Shown here piece by piece: positions 24,993-32,732 of a DNA stretch of 64,000 nt; the first letter of the stretch is position 1; each line of letters begins with the position of its first letter. Below the pieces are notes generated by a model, which ran no database searches, was not told the origin of the DNA, and saw only the letters and a list, made by a program, of their open reading frames with translations. The stretch lies in contig JAXLSZ010000006.1 of NCBI GenBank assembly GCA_046330315.1, positions 248,001 through 312,000 on the forward strand, read 5' to 3'. The position numbers were made by a program, and so were the translations under genes. Source of the DNA: JAXLSZ01 sp046330315. GTDB lineage: Bacteria; Actinomycetota; Thermoleophilia; Solirubrobacterales; 70-9.

Positions 24993-25966
24993 TGGCCCGC
25001 TTCATCGCCAGGCGGCTGGTGAGGATGGTCCTGGTGCTGTTCGCGGTCTCGATCCTCGTCTTCCTGATCTTCAACGTGCTCCCGGGCGGTGGCACCGATG
25101 CCGCCGCCAGGCGGATCGCCGGCAAGAACGCGACCCCCCAGCTGATCGCCAACGTGAAGAAGGAATTCGGCTTCAACGAATCCCTGCCCCAGCAGTACCT
25201 GACGATGATGAAGAAGATCTTCACAGGCAGCCTGGTCTCCTACCAGAGCCAGCTCAACGTCACCCAGCAGATCAAGGACGGGATTCCGGCCACGTTCTCA
25301 CTGTGCTTCGGAGCCGCGATCATCTGGATGTTCTTCGGGATCCTCTTCGGCTATCTGTCCGCCGTGCACGCCGGGAAGCTGATGGACAGGGCGTTGACGA
25401 TCCTCGCCCTGGCAGGGATCTCGCTGCCGGTCTTCTGGCTGGCGGCGATCCTCTACATCTACCTGACGCAGAAGATCCCGATCTTCCCCAACGGAGGCTT
25501 CGTGCCGATCCAGGACGATCCCTGGCAGTGGTTCACGCACCTGGTGCTCCCCTGGACGACCCTGGCCGTCCTCTTCGTCGGCTTCTACAGCCGCGTGCTG
25601 CGCTCGAACATGCTCGACGTGATGAACGAGGACTACGTTCGGGCCGCGCGCGCCAAGGGCCTCAACGTCCACCAGGTGCGCACCCGGCACGTGCTGCGCA
25701 ACGCGATGATCCCAATCGTCACCCTCTTCGGCCTCGACTTCGCCGCAATCATCGGCGGGGGCGCGATCATCACCGAGGTCTTCTTCAACCTCCAGGGTGT
25801 GGGGCAGTACGCCGCCCAGTCGATTGCCAACCAGGACCTGCCGCCGATCATGGCCGTGACCCTGTTCGGAGCCTTCTTCGTCGTCTTCTTCAACGCGATC
25901 GTGGACGTCGCCTACGCCTACCTCGACCCCCGGATCCGGCTCGGCACCTCGGCGGAGATGGCATGA
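24992..25966 (+). CDS. Oligopeptide ABC transporter permease (DppB/OppB type)
   Basis: 324 residues, with six membrane helices, beginning MARFIARRLVRMVLVLFAVS as DppB proteins do. A periplasmic loop follows helix 1, and the EAA loop is YVRAARAKGLNVHQVRTRHVLRNA. It pairs with the C-type permease to form the translocation channel. The start overlaps the upstream stop by one base and its own stop overlaps the next ATG (ATGA). It forms part of a single operon of permeases and ATPases. Confidence 0.95.
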   Translation: MARFIARRLVRMVLVLFAVSILVFLIFNVLPGGGTDAAARRIAGKNATPQLIANVKKEFGFNESLPQQYLTMMKKIFTGSLVSYQSQLNVTQQIKDGIPATFSLCFGAAIIWMFFGILFGYLSAVHAGKLMDRALTILALAGISLPVFWLAAILYIYLTQKIPIFPNGGFVPIQDDPWQWFTHLVLPWTTLAVLFVGFYSRVLRSNMLDVMNEDYVRAARAKGLNVHQVRTRHVLRNAMIPIVTLFGLDFAAIIGGGAIITEVFFNLQGVGQYAAQSIANQDLPPIMAVTLFGAFFVVFFNAIVDVAYAYLDPRIRLGTSAEMA

Positions 25967-27045
25967 GCACCCTCGCCGGCAGCGAGGGCGCACCCGGCGG
26001 TGCGCAGGCGGTGGGCGCGGGCCCGATGCTCGCGGTCCAGAGTCTCGGGGTCAGCTTCACCACGGAGGACGGCGTGCTGCGCGCCGTTCAGGACGTCTCC
26101 TTCGAGATGGGGCCGAGCGAGATCCTCGCGATAGTCGGCGAGTCCGGCTCGGGAAAGAGCGTCACCGCGCAGACGATCATGGGTCTGACGCGCTCGCCGA
26201 ACACGGAGATCACGGGCTCGATCAACTTCCGCGGCAAGGAGCTGACAAGCGCGAGCGAACCCGAGATGCAGGAGATCCGCGGTGACGAGATCGCGATGAT
26301 CTTTCAGGATCCGATGACCTCGCTGAACCCCGTCTACCGGGTCGGCAAGCAGATCGTCGAAGCCATCCGCACCCACCGCGACGTCCCCGAGCCGCAGGCC
26401 CGCGAGCGCGCGATCGAGATGCTGGACGCGGTCGGGATCCCGGCCCCGGCCGACCGGGTCGACAACTACCCGCACGAGTTCTCCGGCGGCATGCGCCAGC
26501 GGGCGATGATCGCCATGGGGCTGGCTCTCGAGCCGAGCCTGCTGATCGCCGACGAGCCCTCCACGGCGCTCGACGTGACCATCCAGGCGCAGATCATCCG
26601 CCTGATCCAGCAGCTCAACCGCGAACGCGACCTGGCGGTGATCCTGATCACCCACGACCTCGGGGTGGTCGCCGAGATCGCCGACCGGGTGCTGGTCATG
26701 TACGGCGGACGGGTGGTCGAGCAGGGAACCCTGGACGAGATCTTCTACGACCCCCAGCACCCCTACACCTGGGGGCTGCTCGGCTCGCTCGCGAGGCTCG
26801 ATCGCCCCCGCCCGCGGCGGCTTCCCCAGATCAAGGGCGCGCCGCCGTCCCTGATCGCGCCTCCGAAGGGATGCGCGTTCAGGCCGCGCTGCCCCCACGC
26901 GTTCTCGCGCTGCACCGAGAACCCGGGGCTGGAGGCCCGTCTTCCCGACTCTCCCGGCCACCTGGACCGCTGCTGGAAGGCGCCGGAGGAGAAGCGCGCC
27001 ATCCGTGAGGTCGAGGGCCGGATAGGCCTGGAGGCGCCGAAGTGA
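25963..27045 (+). CDS. Oligopeptide ABC transporter ATP-binding protein (DppD/OppD type)
   Basis: 360 residues. Walker A GESGSGKS, Q-loop MIFQDPMTSLNP, signature FSGGMRQR, Walker B LLIADEPSTALD and the switch His in THDLGVV are all intact. The C-terminal oligopeptide extension holds HPYTWGLLGS and the cysteine cluster CAFRPRCPHAFSRC, which in OppD/DppD proteins binds an Fe-S cluster. The ATG overlaps the permease stop as ATGA. It hydrolyses ATP as a heterodimer with the following gene product. Confidence 0.95.
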   Translation: MSTLAGSEGAPGGAQAVGAGPMLAVQSLGVSFTTEDGVLRAVQDVSFEMGPSEILAIVGESGSGKSVTAQTIMGLTRSPNTEITGSINFRGKELTSASEPEMQEIRGDEIAMIFQDPMTSLNPVYRVGKQIVEAIRTHRDVPEPQARERAIEMLDAVGIPAPADRVDNYPHEFSGGMRQRAMIAMGLALEPSLLIADEPSTALDVTIQAQIIRLIQQLNRERDLAVILITHDLGVVAEIADRVLVMYGGRVVEQGTLDEIFYDPQHPYTWGLLGSLARLDRPRPRRLPQIKGAPPSLIAPPKGCAFRPRCPHAFSRCTENPGLEARLPDSPGHLDRCWKAPEEKRAIREVEGRIGLEAPK

Positions 27046-28067
27046 CGGGCGAGCCGCTGCTCGAGGTCACCAACCTGGTCAAGCACTTCCCGATCAAGGA
27101 GGGGCTGCTGATCGACCACGAAGTCGCCCGGGTGAGGGCCGTGGACGACATCAGCTTCGCCGTCAACAAGGGCGAGACGCTGGGGTTGGTGGGGGAATCC
27201 GGATGCGGCAAGTCGACCGCCTGCCGAACGATCATGCAGCTGCTGAAACCGACCTCGGGCTCGGTCAAGTTCAAGGGGAGGGAGATCGCCGGGCTCTCGA
27301 GGAGCCGGCTGCAGCCGATCCGGCGCGAGATGCAGATGATCTTCCAGGATCCCTACGCCTCGCTGAACCCGCGAAAGCGGGTCGGCCAGATCGTCGGCGA
27401 CCCGCTGAAGCTCCAGAAGATCGCCTCGGGCAAGCAGCTGCGCCGCCAGGTGCAGGAGCTGCTGGAGCGGGTCGGCCTCTCCTCGGAGCACTACAACCGC
27501 TACCCGCACGAGTTCTCGGGAGGCCAGCGTCAGCGGATCGGAATCGCCCGGGCATTGGCGCTGAGGCCGCAGCTGATCGTCGCCGACGAGCCGGTCTCGG
27601 CGCTCGACGTCTCGATCCAGGCGCAGATCATCAACCTCCTCGACGACCTCCAGGACGAGTTCGGGTTGACCTATATCTTCGTCGCCCACGACCTCAGCGT
27701 CGTCCGCCACGTCTCGGACCGGATCGCCGTGATGTATCTGGGCAAGATCGTCGAGGACGCGCCCGCCGACCGCCTCTACACCCACCCGGTCCACCCTTAC
27801 ACCGCGGCCCTGCTCTCGGCCGTCCCGATCCCCGACCCCCGGGAGAACCGCGAGCGCCGGCAGGTGATCCTCGAGGGCGACGTCCCGAGCCCGATCAACC
27901 CGCCCTCGGCCTGCAGGTTCCACACCCGGTGCCCGCGCGCGACGGACATCTGCGCCGGCGAGGAGCCCGAGCTGAAGGTGCGCGGGCCCGAGGGGCACAC
28001 CGCGGCCTGCCACCACCCGCTCGAGGGTTCCTCGGAGCCGGCGGTCGCGGAGCCGGCGTCGGCCTGA
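27042..28067 (+). CDS. Oligopeptide ABC transporter ATP-binding protein (DppF/OppF type)
   Basis: 341 residues from a GTG that overlaps the previous stop (GTGA). Walker A GESGCGKS, MIFQDPYASLNPRKRVG, signature FSGGQRQRIGIARAL, Walker B IVADEPVSALD and AHDLSVV are intact. The tail has HPYTAALLSA and a cysteine set CRFHTRCPRATDIC. It completes the importer: binding lipoprotein, two permeases, two ATPases. The following ligase-like gene begins 17 nt later and may be on the same message. Confidence 0.95.
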   Translation: MTGEPLLEVTNLVKHFPIKEGLLIDHEVARVRAVDDISFAVNKGETLGLVGESGCGKSTACRTIMQLLKPTSGSVKFKGREIAGLSRSRLQPIRREMQMIFQDPYASLNPRKRVGQIVGDPLKLQKIASGKQLRRQVQELLERVGLSSEHYNRYPHEFSGGQRQRIGIARALALRPQLIVADEPVSALDVSIQAQIINLLDDLQDEFGLTYIFVAHDLSVVRHVSDRIAVMYLGKIVEDAPADRLYTHPVHPYTAALLSAVPIPDPRENRERRQVILEGDVPSPINPPSACRFHTRCPRATDICAGEEPELKVRGPEGHTAACHHPLEGSSEPAVAEPASA

Positions 28068-28084
28068 GCGCAGCGCCGCCGACG

Positions 28085-29260
28085 ATGCCGCGCGACCCGC
28101 TCGCCGATTACCGGAGCAGGCGCGACCTCGAGCGCAGCGGCGAGCCGTCCGGGGCGGCCGAGGAAGGCCGGCGGGGAGCGCCGGACGGGGCGGCCGAGGA
28201 AGGCCCGCGGGGAGCGCCGGGCGAGGGGGCCGTGGAAGGCCGCCGGGCCGGGCCGGGCGAGGTCGTTTCCTCGGGCCGCTTCGTCGTCCAGCAGCACGAT
28301 GCCACCAACCTCCACTGGGACCTGCGGATCGAGCACGGCGGGGTGGCTCTCTCCTGGGCGCTGCCGCGTGGCGTGCCCCAGCTCCCCGACCGCTCGGCCA
28401 ATCGCCTCGCGGTGCGAACCGAGGACCACCCGCTCTCCTACCTCGACTTCGAGGGCGAGATCCCGGCCGGCGAGTACGGGGGCGGGTCGATGGCGGTCTG
28501 GGACCGGGGAACCTACGAGGCCACCAAGCTCCGCGATGACGAGGTCATCGCGCAGTTCCGGGGCGAGAGGGTGCGGGGCCGCTATGCCCTCTTCCGCACC
28601 GGCGGGAAGAACTGGATGATCCACCGCATCTCACCGCCCACCGACCCCGGGCGCCAACCCCTCCCCGGAGAGCTGCGCCCGATGCTGCCCCGCCGCGGCG
28701 GGCTGCCCGCCGGGGAGGCGGACTGGGCGTTCGAGATCTCCTGGGGCGGCCTGCGGACGCTGCTGTGGTGCGAGCCGGGGCATATCAGGCGCTCGCGGAG
28801 CAGGGGCGTCGACGTCGAGACCGTGGAGCTCTTCCCCGAGCTCCGCCGCATCGCAAGGGCGATGGGGTCGGTGGAGGCCGTGCTCGACGGGGAGGTCGTG
28901 GTGCCGGGGCCCGGCGGCCTGCCGGCGCCTCGACGCCTGCGTGATCGCAGGCGGGCCGGGAGCGGGTCGGCGGCCCGGCGGCTGGCCGGACGGCACCCCG
29001 CGACCATCATGCTCTACGACGTGATCTTCCTCGACGGGCGCACCGTCGCCCCCCTCTCCTACGAGAGTCGCCGCGAGCTGCTGGAGGACCTCTGCCTCGA
29101 CGGCCCGGCCTGGAGCACGCCGGCCTCCCACCGGGGGGACGGCGCGGCGCTGCTGAAGGCGGCGGGTGAGCGGAAGCTGCCCGGGCTCGTGGCGAAGCGG
29201 CTCGGAAGCCCCTACCTGCCCGGCCGGCGGACCGGCGACTGGGTCAGGGTGGCGGCTTGA
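28085..29260 (+). CDS. LigD-type 3'-phosphoesterase domain fused to a degenerate ATP-dependent ligase domain
   Basis: 391 residues. Residues 62-182 are a LigD phosphoesterase (PE) module: FVVQQHDATNLHWDLRIE, WALPRGVP, EDHPLSYLDFEGEIP, GEYGGG and the closing KNWMIHRI. PE domains trim 3'-phosphate or ribonucleotide ends in bacterial end joining. From about residue 197 the sequence follows a ligase adenylation domain, but the nucleotidyl-Lys motif reads EISWGGLR, so Ser219 replaces the lysine of (E)KLDG, and motif V reads DWVRVAA instead of W-x-K-x-K. A further ligase-like block is VLDGEVVVPG. The ligase half should be inactive. A Gly/Glu/Arg-rich linker (residues 22-60) is built from a 12-residue repeat. 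Confidence 0.8.
   Translation: MPRDPLADYRSRRDLERSGEPSGAAEEGRRGAPDGAAEEGPRGAPGEGAVEGRRAGPGEVVSSGRFVVQQHDATNLHWDLRIEHGGVALSWALPRGVPQLPDRSANRLAVRTEDHPLSYLDFEGEIPAGEYGGGSMAVWDRGTYEATKLRDDEVIAQFRGERVRGRYALFRTGGKNWMIHRISPPTDPGRQPLPGELRPMLPRRGGLPAGEADWAFEISWGGLRTLLWCEPGHIRRSRSRGVDVETVELFPELRRIARAMGSVEAVLDGEVVVPGPGGLPAPRRLRDRRRAGSGSAARRLAGRHPATIMLYDVIFLDGRTVAPLSYESRRELLEDLCLDGPAWSTPASHRGDGAALLKAAGERKLPGLVAKRLGSPYLPGRRTGDWVRVAA
28151..28258. repeat. 36-bp tandem repeats coding the linker of the phosphoesterase protein
   Basis: Units at 28151-28186 and 28187-28222 are nearly identical, and a diverged third follows. They encode GAAEEGRRGAPD, GAAEEGPRGAPG and a variant. The 12-codon period keeps the frame. 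Confidence 0.82.
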
Positions 29261-29311
29261 GCGCTCCCGGGATAGCCGGACGCGCGGGGCCGCTGGGGTG
29301 GTGAGGGTGAG

Positions 29312-30262
29312 GTGAAGCTTCCCCTCCGGCCGCCGGTCAAGCCCCAGCTCGCGCTGACCCGCAAGGAGCTGCCGGTCGGCGAGGGCTGGGCCTACGAGCC
29401 GAAGCTGGACGGCTTCCGGGCGATCGTCTTCGTGGACGGCGAGGAGTCCTACATCCAGTCCCGCGGCGCCAAGGCACTGTCGCGGTACTTCCCGGAGCTC
29501 GGCTTCCCGCCCGGGCGCTACGTCCTCGATGGAGAGCTGGTGATCCGCGACGAGGAGGGCAACCTGGTCTTCGATGCGCTGCAGAGCCGCATCCATCCGG
29601 CCGAGTCGCGGATCGGCCTGCTCGCCCGCGAGATCCCGGCCGGCTACGTCGCCTTCGACCTGCTCGCCGAGGACGGCGAGTCGCTCCTCGACGCCCCCTT
29701 CGGCGAGCGGCGGCGGCGGCTGGAGGAGCTGGCGACGGAGAGCGGCATCGAGCTCACGGAGCTCACCGAGGACCCCGAGAAGGCGGCGCCGTGGCTGCGA
29801 AAGGGCGAGGGGGTGATGGCCAAGCGGCTCGACGCGGCATACGAGCAGGGCAAGCGCCGCGGGATGGCGAAGGTCAAGCGGGAGCGGACGATCGAATGCG
29901 TCGTGATGGGCCTGCGGCCCGGCAAGGAGGAGGGGACCGTCGGCTCGCTGATCCTCGGCCTCTACGACGGTGCGGAGCTCCGCCCGGTCGGGCACATCTC
30001 CGGTTTCAGCGCCGACGAGAAGCGCAGGCTGCGCACCATGCTCGAGCCGCTGGAGAGCGGCGAGAGCGGCACCGCCGAGCCGAGCCGCTGGACCGGCGGG
30101 CGCGACCTCCAGTGGGTCGCCCTGCGCCCCGAGCTGGTGATCGAGGTCGGCTACGACCACGCCACCGCGGGCCGGATTCGCCACGGCGCCCGCTTCGTCC
30201 GCTTCCGCGACGACAAGTCTCCCCGCGAGTGCCTGTTCGGCGACCTCGACGAGGGGGAGTGA
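29312..30262 (+). CDS. ATP-dependent DNA ligase (LigC-like)
   Basis: 316 residues. The adenylation motif YEPKLDGFRA carries the reactive Lys31. Further nucleotidyltransferase motifs are IQSRGAKALSRYFPEL, YVLDGELVI, FDLLAEDG, EGVMAKRLDAAYEQGKRRG and the motif V segment MAKVKRERTIECVV. An OB-fold half follows with GHISGFSADEKR and a C-terminal block VIEVGYDHATAGRIRHGARF. It seals nicks using ATP and is typical of actinobacterial LigC-type repair ligases. It lies 51 nt after the phosphoesterase/pseudo-ligase gene, suggesting one DNA end-repair unit. No Ku or LigD polymerase domain is in the window. GTG start at 29312. Confidence 0.9.
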   Translation: MKLPLRPPVKPQLALTRKELPVGEGWAYEPKLDGFRAIVFVDGEESYIQSRGAKALSRYFPELGFPPGRYVLDGELVIRDEEGNLVFDALQSRIHPAESRIGLLAREIPAGYVAFDLLAEDGESLLDAPFGERRRRLEELATESGIELTELTEDPEKAAPWLRKGEGVMAKRLDAAYEQGKRRGMAKVKRERTIECVVMGLRPGKEEGTVGSLILGLYDGAELRPVGHISGFSADEKRRLRTMLEPLESGESGTAEPSRWTGGRDLQWVALRPELVIEVGYDHATAGRIRHGARFVRFRDDKSPRECLFGDLDEGE

Positions 30263-30285
30263 AGCGCTCCGTCACCCCCGCCGCC

Positions 30286-30355
30286 CAACCCCGCTCGCGA
30301 GAGTGATCGAAACCAGCGCATGGATGCTTATCTTCACTCTCGTCGGCGGGGCTTG
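30286..30355. terminator. Long imperfect hairpin between convergent genes
   Basis: Outer arms CAACCCCGC (30286-30294) and GCGGGGCTTG (30346-30355, one bulged base) and inner arms CGAGAGTGA (30298-30306) and TCACTCTCG (30334-30342) enclose a 27-nt loop. It separates the LigC stop (30262) from the stop of the NTF2-like gene (30370), so a bidirectional terminator is likely. The outer GGCGGGG arms resemble the dispersed repeat at 15078 and 61680, but the interior does not align. Confidence 0.6.
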
Positions 30356-30369
30356 GGATTGGGAGCGGC

Positions 30370-30852
30370 TCAGGCCCGGGTGCGCTCGTCGGCGATGAAG
30401 GCCTCGAGCTGCGTGCGGGCCCTCTCGCGGGCCTTGGCGCGCAGCGGCGGCAGCAGTGAGACCAGGACTCCCCGGAGCCCCAGCGCCTGGCGCGCCCAGG
30501 CCCCGAGGTCGAAATCGTCCAGGTGGTCGGCGATCAGCCCGTCGCGGAAGCGGAAGGACGCCTGGACATCGTTCTCGACCAGGCGGCCGGTCTGGTTGAA
30601 GGTGTAGCGGGCGCGCCAGTTGGCCGTCCCCTCCTCGTCGCTGGCCCGGTGCTTCCGAAGCTGGATCGAGAGATCGGTCGCCCGCCCGGTCAGCATCCGC
30701 CACATCGCCCCCACCTCCGGTCCCTCCAGGTCGCCGAACGCCGGGTCGCGGAAGTGGGCGTCGGGGGTGTAGCAGGCGGCCATCGCCTCGCCGTCGCTGC
30801 GCCCGAAGGCCGCGTAGAGGCGCTCTATCAGCTGGCGGTTCGCGTCGGACAT
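30370..30852 (-). CDS. NTF2-like (SnoaL) fold protein
   Basis: 160 residues. The N-terminal helix pattern LIERLYAAFGRSDGEAMAACY, followed by HFRDPAFGDLEGPE and WRARYTFNQTGR, is the SnoaL/NTF2-like cone fold used by isomerases, dehydratases and many uncharacterised proteins. The C-terminal RTQLEAFI tail is common in this subgroup. TAGGGT at 30862-30867 lies 9 nt before the ATG, so the message is probably leaderless. No enzymatic role can be assigned. Confidence 0.78.
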   Translation of the reverse strand: MSDANRQLIERLYAAFGRSDGEAMAACYTPDAHFRDPAFGDLEGPEVGAMWRMLTGRATDLSIQLRKHRASDEEGTANWRARYTFNQTGRLVENDVQASFRFRDGLIADHLDDFDLGAWARQALGLRGVLVSLLPPLRAKARERARTQLEAFIADERTRA

Positions 30853-30914
30853 CGAGGTCCCACCCTACGGCACCGCCAGATGCGGGCTAGGGCGCCGCAG
30901 GGGCGGCCTCCCGC

Positions 30915-31397
30915 TCAGGAGCCCGAGGCGGACGGCTCCCGAAGCCTGCCCTCGATCACGTAGCGGAGCACGTCCACGATCTGCTCGGAGGTGCGGGCCG
31001 TCGCCAGGGCGGCCCGGTCCACCTCCTTCAGCGCGTGGTCGAACTCGGCGTCGTGGAGGGTGATCACCGGCTTGTCGAGCGCGGCCGCGTAGCCGGCGTC
31101 GAAGGCGGCGTTCCACTGCCGGTACTTCTCGCCGAAGCGGACGACGACGACGTCGGCCGAGCGGATCAGGGTCTGGGTGCGGATCGCGTTGACGCCGGCG
31201 CCGGTGTGATCTGCCCAGAACTTCTCCTCCTGGGGACCGAGCGTCGCGACCCCGGCGTCGTCGGAGGCCTCGTGGTCGGTGACCGGAGCCGAGAAGGTGA
31301 CGGGGAGGCCGGCCGCCTCCGCGCCGCGCTCGATCCGCTCGCGCCAGTCGCTGTGGATCTCGCCGGAAAGGTAGACGTCCCAGGTGCGCCCGCTCAC
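30915..31397 (-). CDS. YtoQ family protein
   Basis: 160 residues. The family signature WDVYLSGEIHSDWRERI at the N-terminus, then FSAPVTDHEASD, RTQTLIRSADVVVVRFGEKYRQWNAAFDAGY and the C-terminal LRYVIEG, match YtoQ, a nucleoside 2-deoxyribosyltransferase-like family of unknown role. GTG 31397 is preceded by TAGGAT (31404-31409) with a 6-nt gap, a leaderless layout. It stands as a single gene, divergent from the lipid kinase. Confidence 0.88.
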   Translation of the reverse strand: MSGRTWDVYLSGEIHSDWRERIERGAEAAGLPVTFSAPVTDHEASDDAGVATLGPQEEKFWADHTGAGVNAIRTQTLIRSADVVVVRFGEKYRQWNAAFDAGYAAALDKPVITLHDAEFDHALKEVDRAALATARTSEQIVDVLRYVIEGRLREPSASGS

Positions 31398-31440
31398 GGG
31401 TCCATCCTAGAGGGAGTCGCCCGGGTCAGCGCCGGCGTGA

Positions 31441-31446
31441 TATGCA
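31441..31446 (+). promoter_or_regulatory. -10 box TATGCA, leaderless start of the lipid kinase
   Basis: TATGCA lies 7 nt before ATG 31454 and overlaps the upstream in-frame ATG at 31442. The promoter position therefore argues that 31454 is the real start. Confidence 0.5.
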
Positions 31447-31453
31447 GGCGGTG

Positions 31454-32722
31454 ATGAGGCGAAGGCAGACAGCGGCGATAGCGGCGATCGTCCTCTTCGC
31501 GGTGGCCCTCGTCGTCGCCCTCGGCGTGCTGGTCAGCCACCCCCTCGGCGGCATCGCGGTCCTGGTCGGGGTGCCGCTGGCCGTCGCCTCGGCCTGGTTC
31601 GGCGCCCGGCGGCGGGGCCCGGCCCGCTGGGGCGGAGTGGCGGGGATGTTCCTGCTGATCGCCGCGACCCTGGCGATCGCCCAGGGCCAGGGGATCCTGG
31701 CCGAGGCGTTCCTCGCGGCGGTCCTGCTCGGGCTGGCGCTGCTCGCCGCGCGTGCCGCCTTCCGGGTCCACGTCGCCCTCCCCCCCGCCCCGCCGCCGCG
31801 GGCCGCCGTCCTCTTCTTCAACCCGAAGTCGGGCGGGGGCAAGGCGGAGCAGTTCGGGCTCGCCGAGGAGGCGGCCGCGCGGGGCATCCGGGCCGTCGAG
31901 CTGAAGCGGGACGACGACCTGCGCGAGCTCGTACGGACCGCGGTCGCGGAGGGCGCCGACGCCCTGGCGATGGCCGGTGGCGACGGGTCGCAGGCGATCG
32001 TCGCCGAGGCCGCCGCCGAGCACGACCTGCCCTACGCGTGCATCCCGGCGGGGACACGCAACCACTTCGCGCTCGACCTCGGCGTGGACCGCGACGACGT
32101 GGTCGGAGCGCTCGACGCCTTCGTGCACGGGGGCGAGCGCCGCGTTGACCTCGCCGAGGTGAACGGGCGGGTGTTCGTCAACAACGTCTCGCTCGGTCTC
32201 TACGCCGAGGCCGTGCAGCGCGAGGGCTACCGGGAGGCGAAGCTGCGCACGCTGCTCGACACCCTGCCCGACGTGATCGGCCCCGAGGGCGAGGCGCTCG
32301 ACCTGCGCTGGCGGGACCGCCATGGCGGGGAGCACAGCACCGGCGCCGTGATCCTCGTCTCCAACAACCGCTACCGGCTCGGTCGCCCGCTCGACTCGGG
32401 GACCCGCCCGCGGATAGACGACGGGGAGCTCGGGGTGACCGTGCTGGAGCCGCCCGCCGCCAGCTCGGCTCCGGTGCTGAAACGGCCCTGGCGCGAGTGG
32501 TCGGCGCGGAGCTTCGAGGTCGACTCCGAGGGCCCGATCCCGGCCGGGATCGACGGCGAAGCCGTGGTGCTCGACCCGCCGCTGCGATTCACGATCCGCC
32601 CCCTGGCGCTACGGGTGCGGATCGCCCATGCCCACCCCGGTGCCTCGCCGTCGGCGCATCTGCCCGAGCAGCCCGCCGAGGTGGTCGCCGAGCTGGTGCG
32701 GATCGCCGGCGACCGCGGCTAG
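31454..32722 (+). CDS. Diacylglycerol kinase catalytic-domain lipid kinase with N-terminal membrane helices
   Basis: 422 residues. Four hydrophobic segments occupy residues about 5-100. The DAGK catalytic domain begins AVLFFNPKSGGGKAEQF, has the nucleotide-binding loop ALAMAGGDGSQAIVAEAA, then IPAGTRNHFALDLG and the C-terminal lobe VNNVSLGLYAE and IPAGIDGEAV. Members phosphorylate diacylglycerol, sphingoid or related lipids with ATP. The fused membrane domain is less usual and would hold it at the membrane. I use ATG 31454 because the longer start overlaps the -10 box. Confidence 0.87.
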   Translation: MRRRQTAAIAAIVLFAVALVVALGVLVSHPLGGIAVLVGVPLAVASAWFGARRRGPARWGGVAGMFLLIAATLAIAQGQGILAEAFLAAVLLGLALLAARAAFRVHVALPPAPPPRAAVLFFNPKSGGGKAEQFGLAEEAAARGIRAVELKRDDDLRELVRTAVAEGADALAMAGGDGSQAIVAEAAAEHDLPYACIPAGTRNHFALDLGVDRDDVVGALDAFVHGGERRVDLAEVNGRVFVNNVSLGLYAEAVQREGYREAKLRTLLDTLPDVIGPEGEALDLRWRDRHGGEHSTGAVILVSNNRYRLGRPLDSGTRPRIDDGELGVTVLEPPAASSAPVLKRPWREWSARSFEVDSEGPIPAGIDGEAVVLDPPLRFTIRPLALRVRIAHAHPGASPSAHLPEQPAEVVAELVRIAGDRG

Positions 32723-32732
32723 CGCCAGCGGC

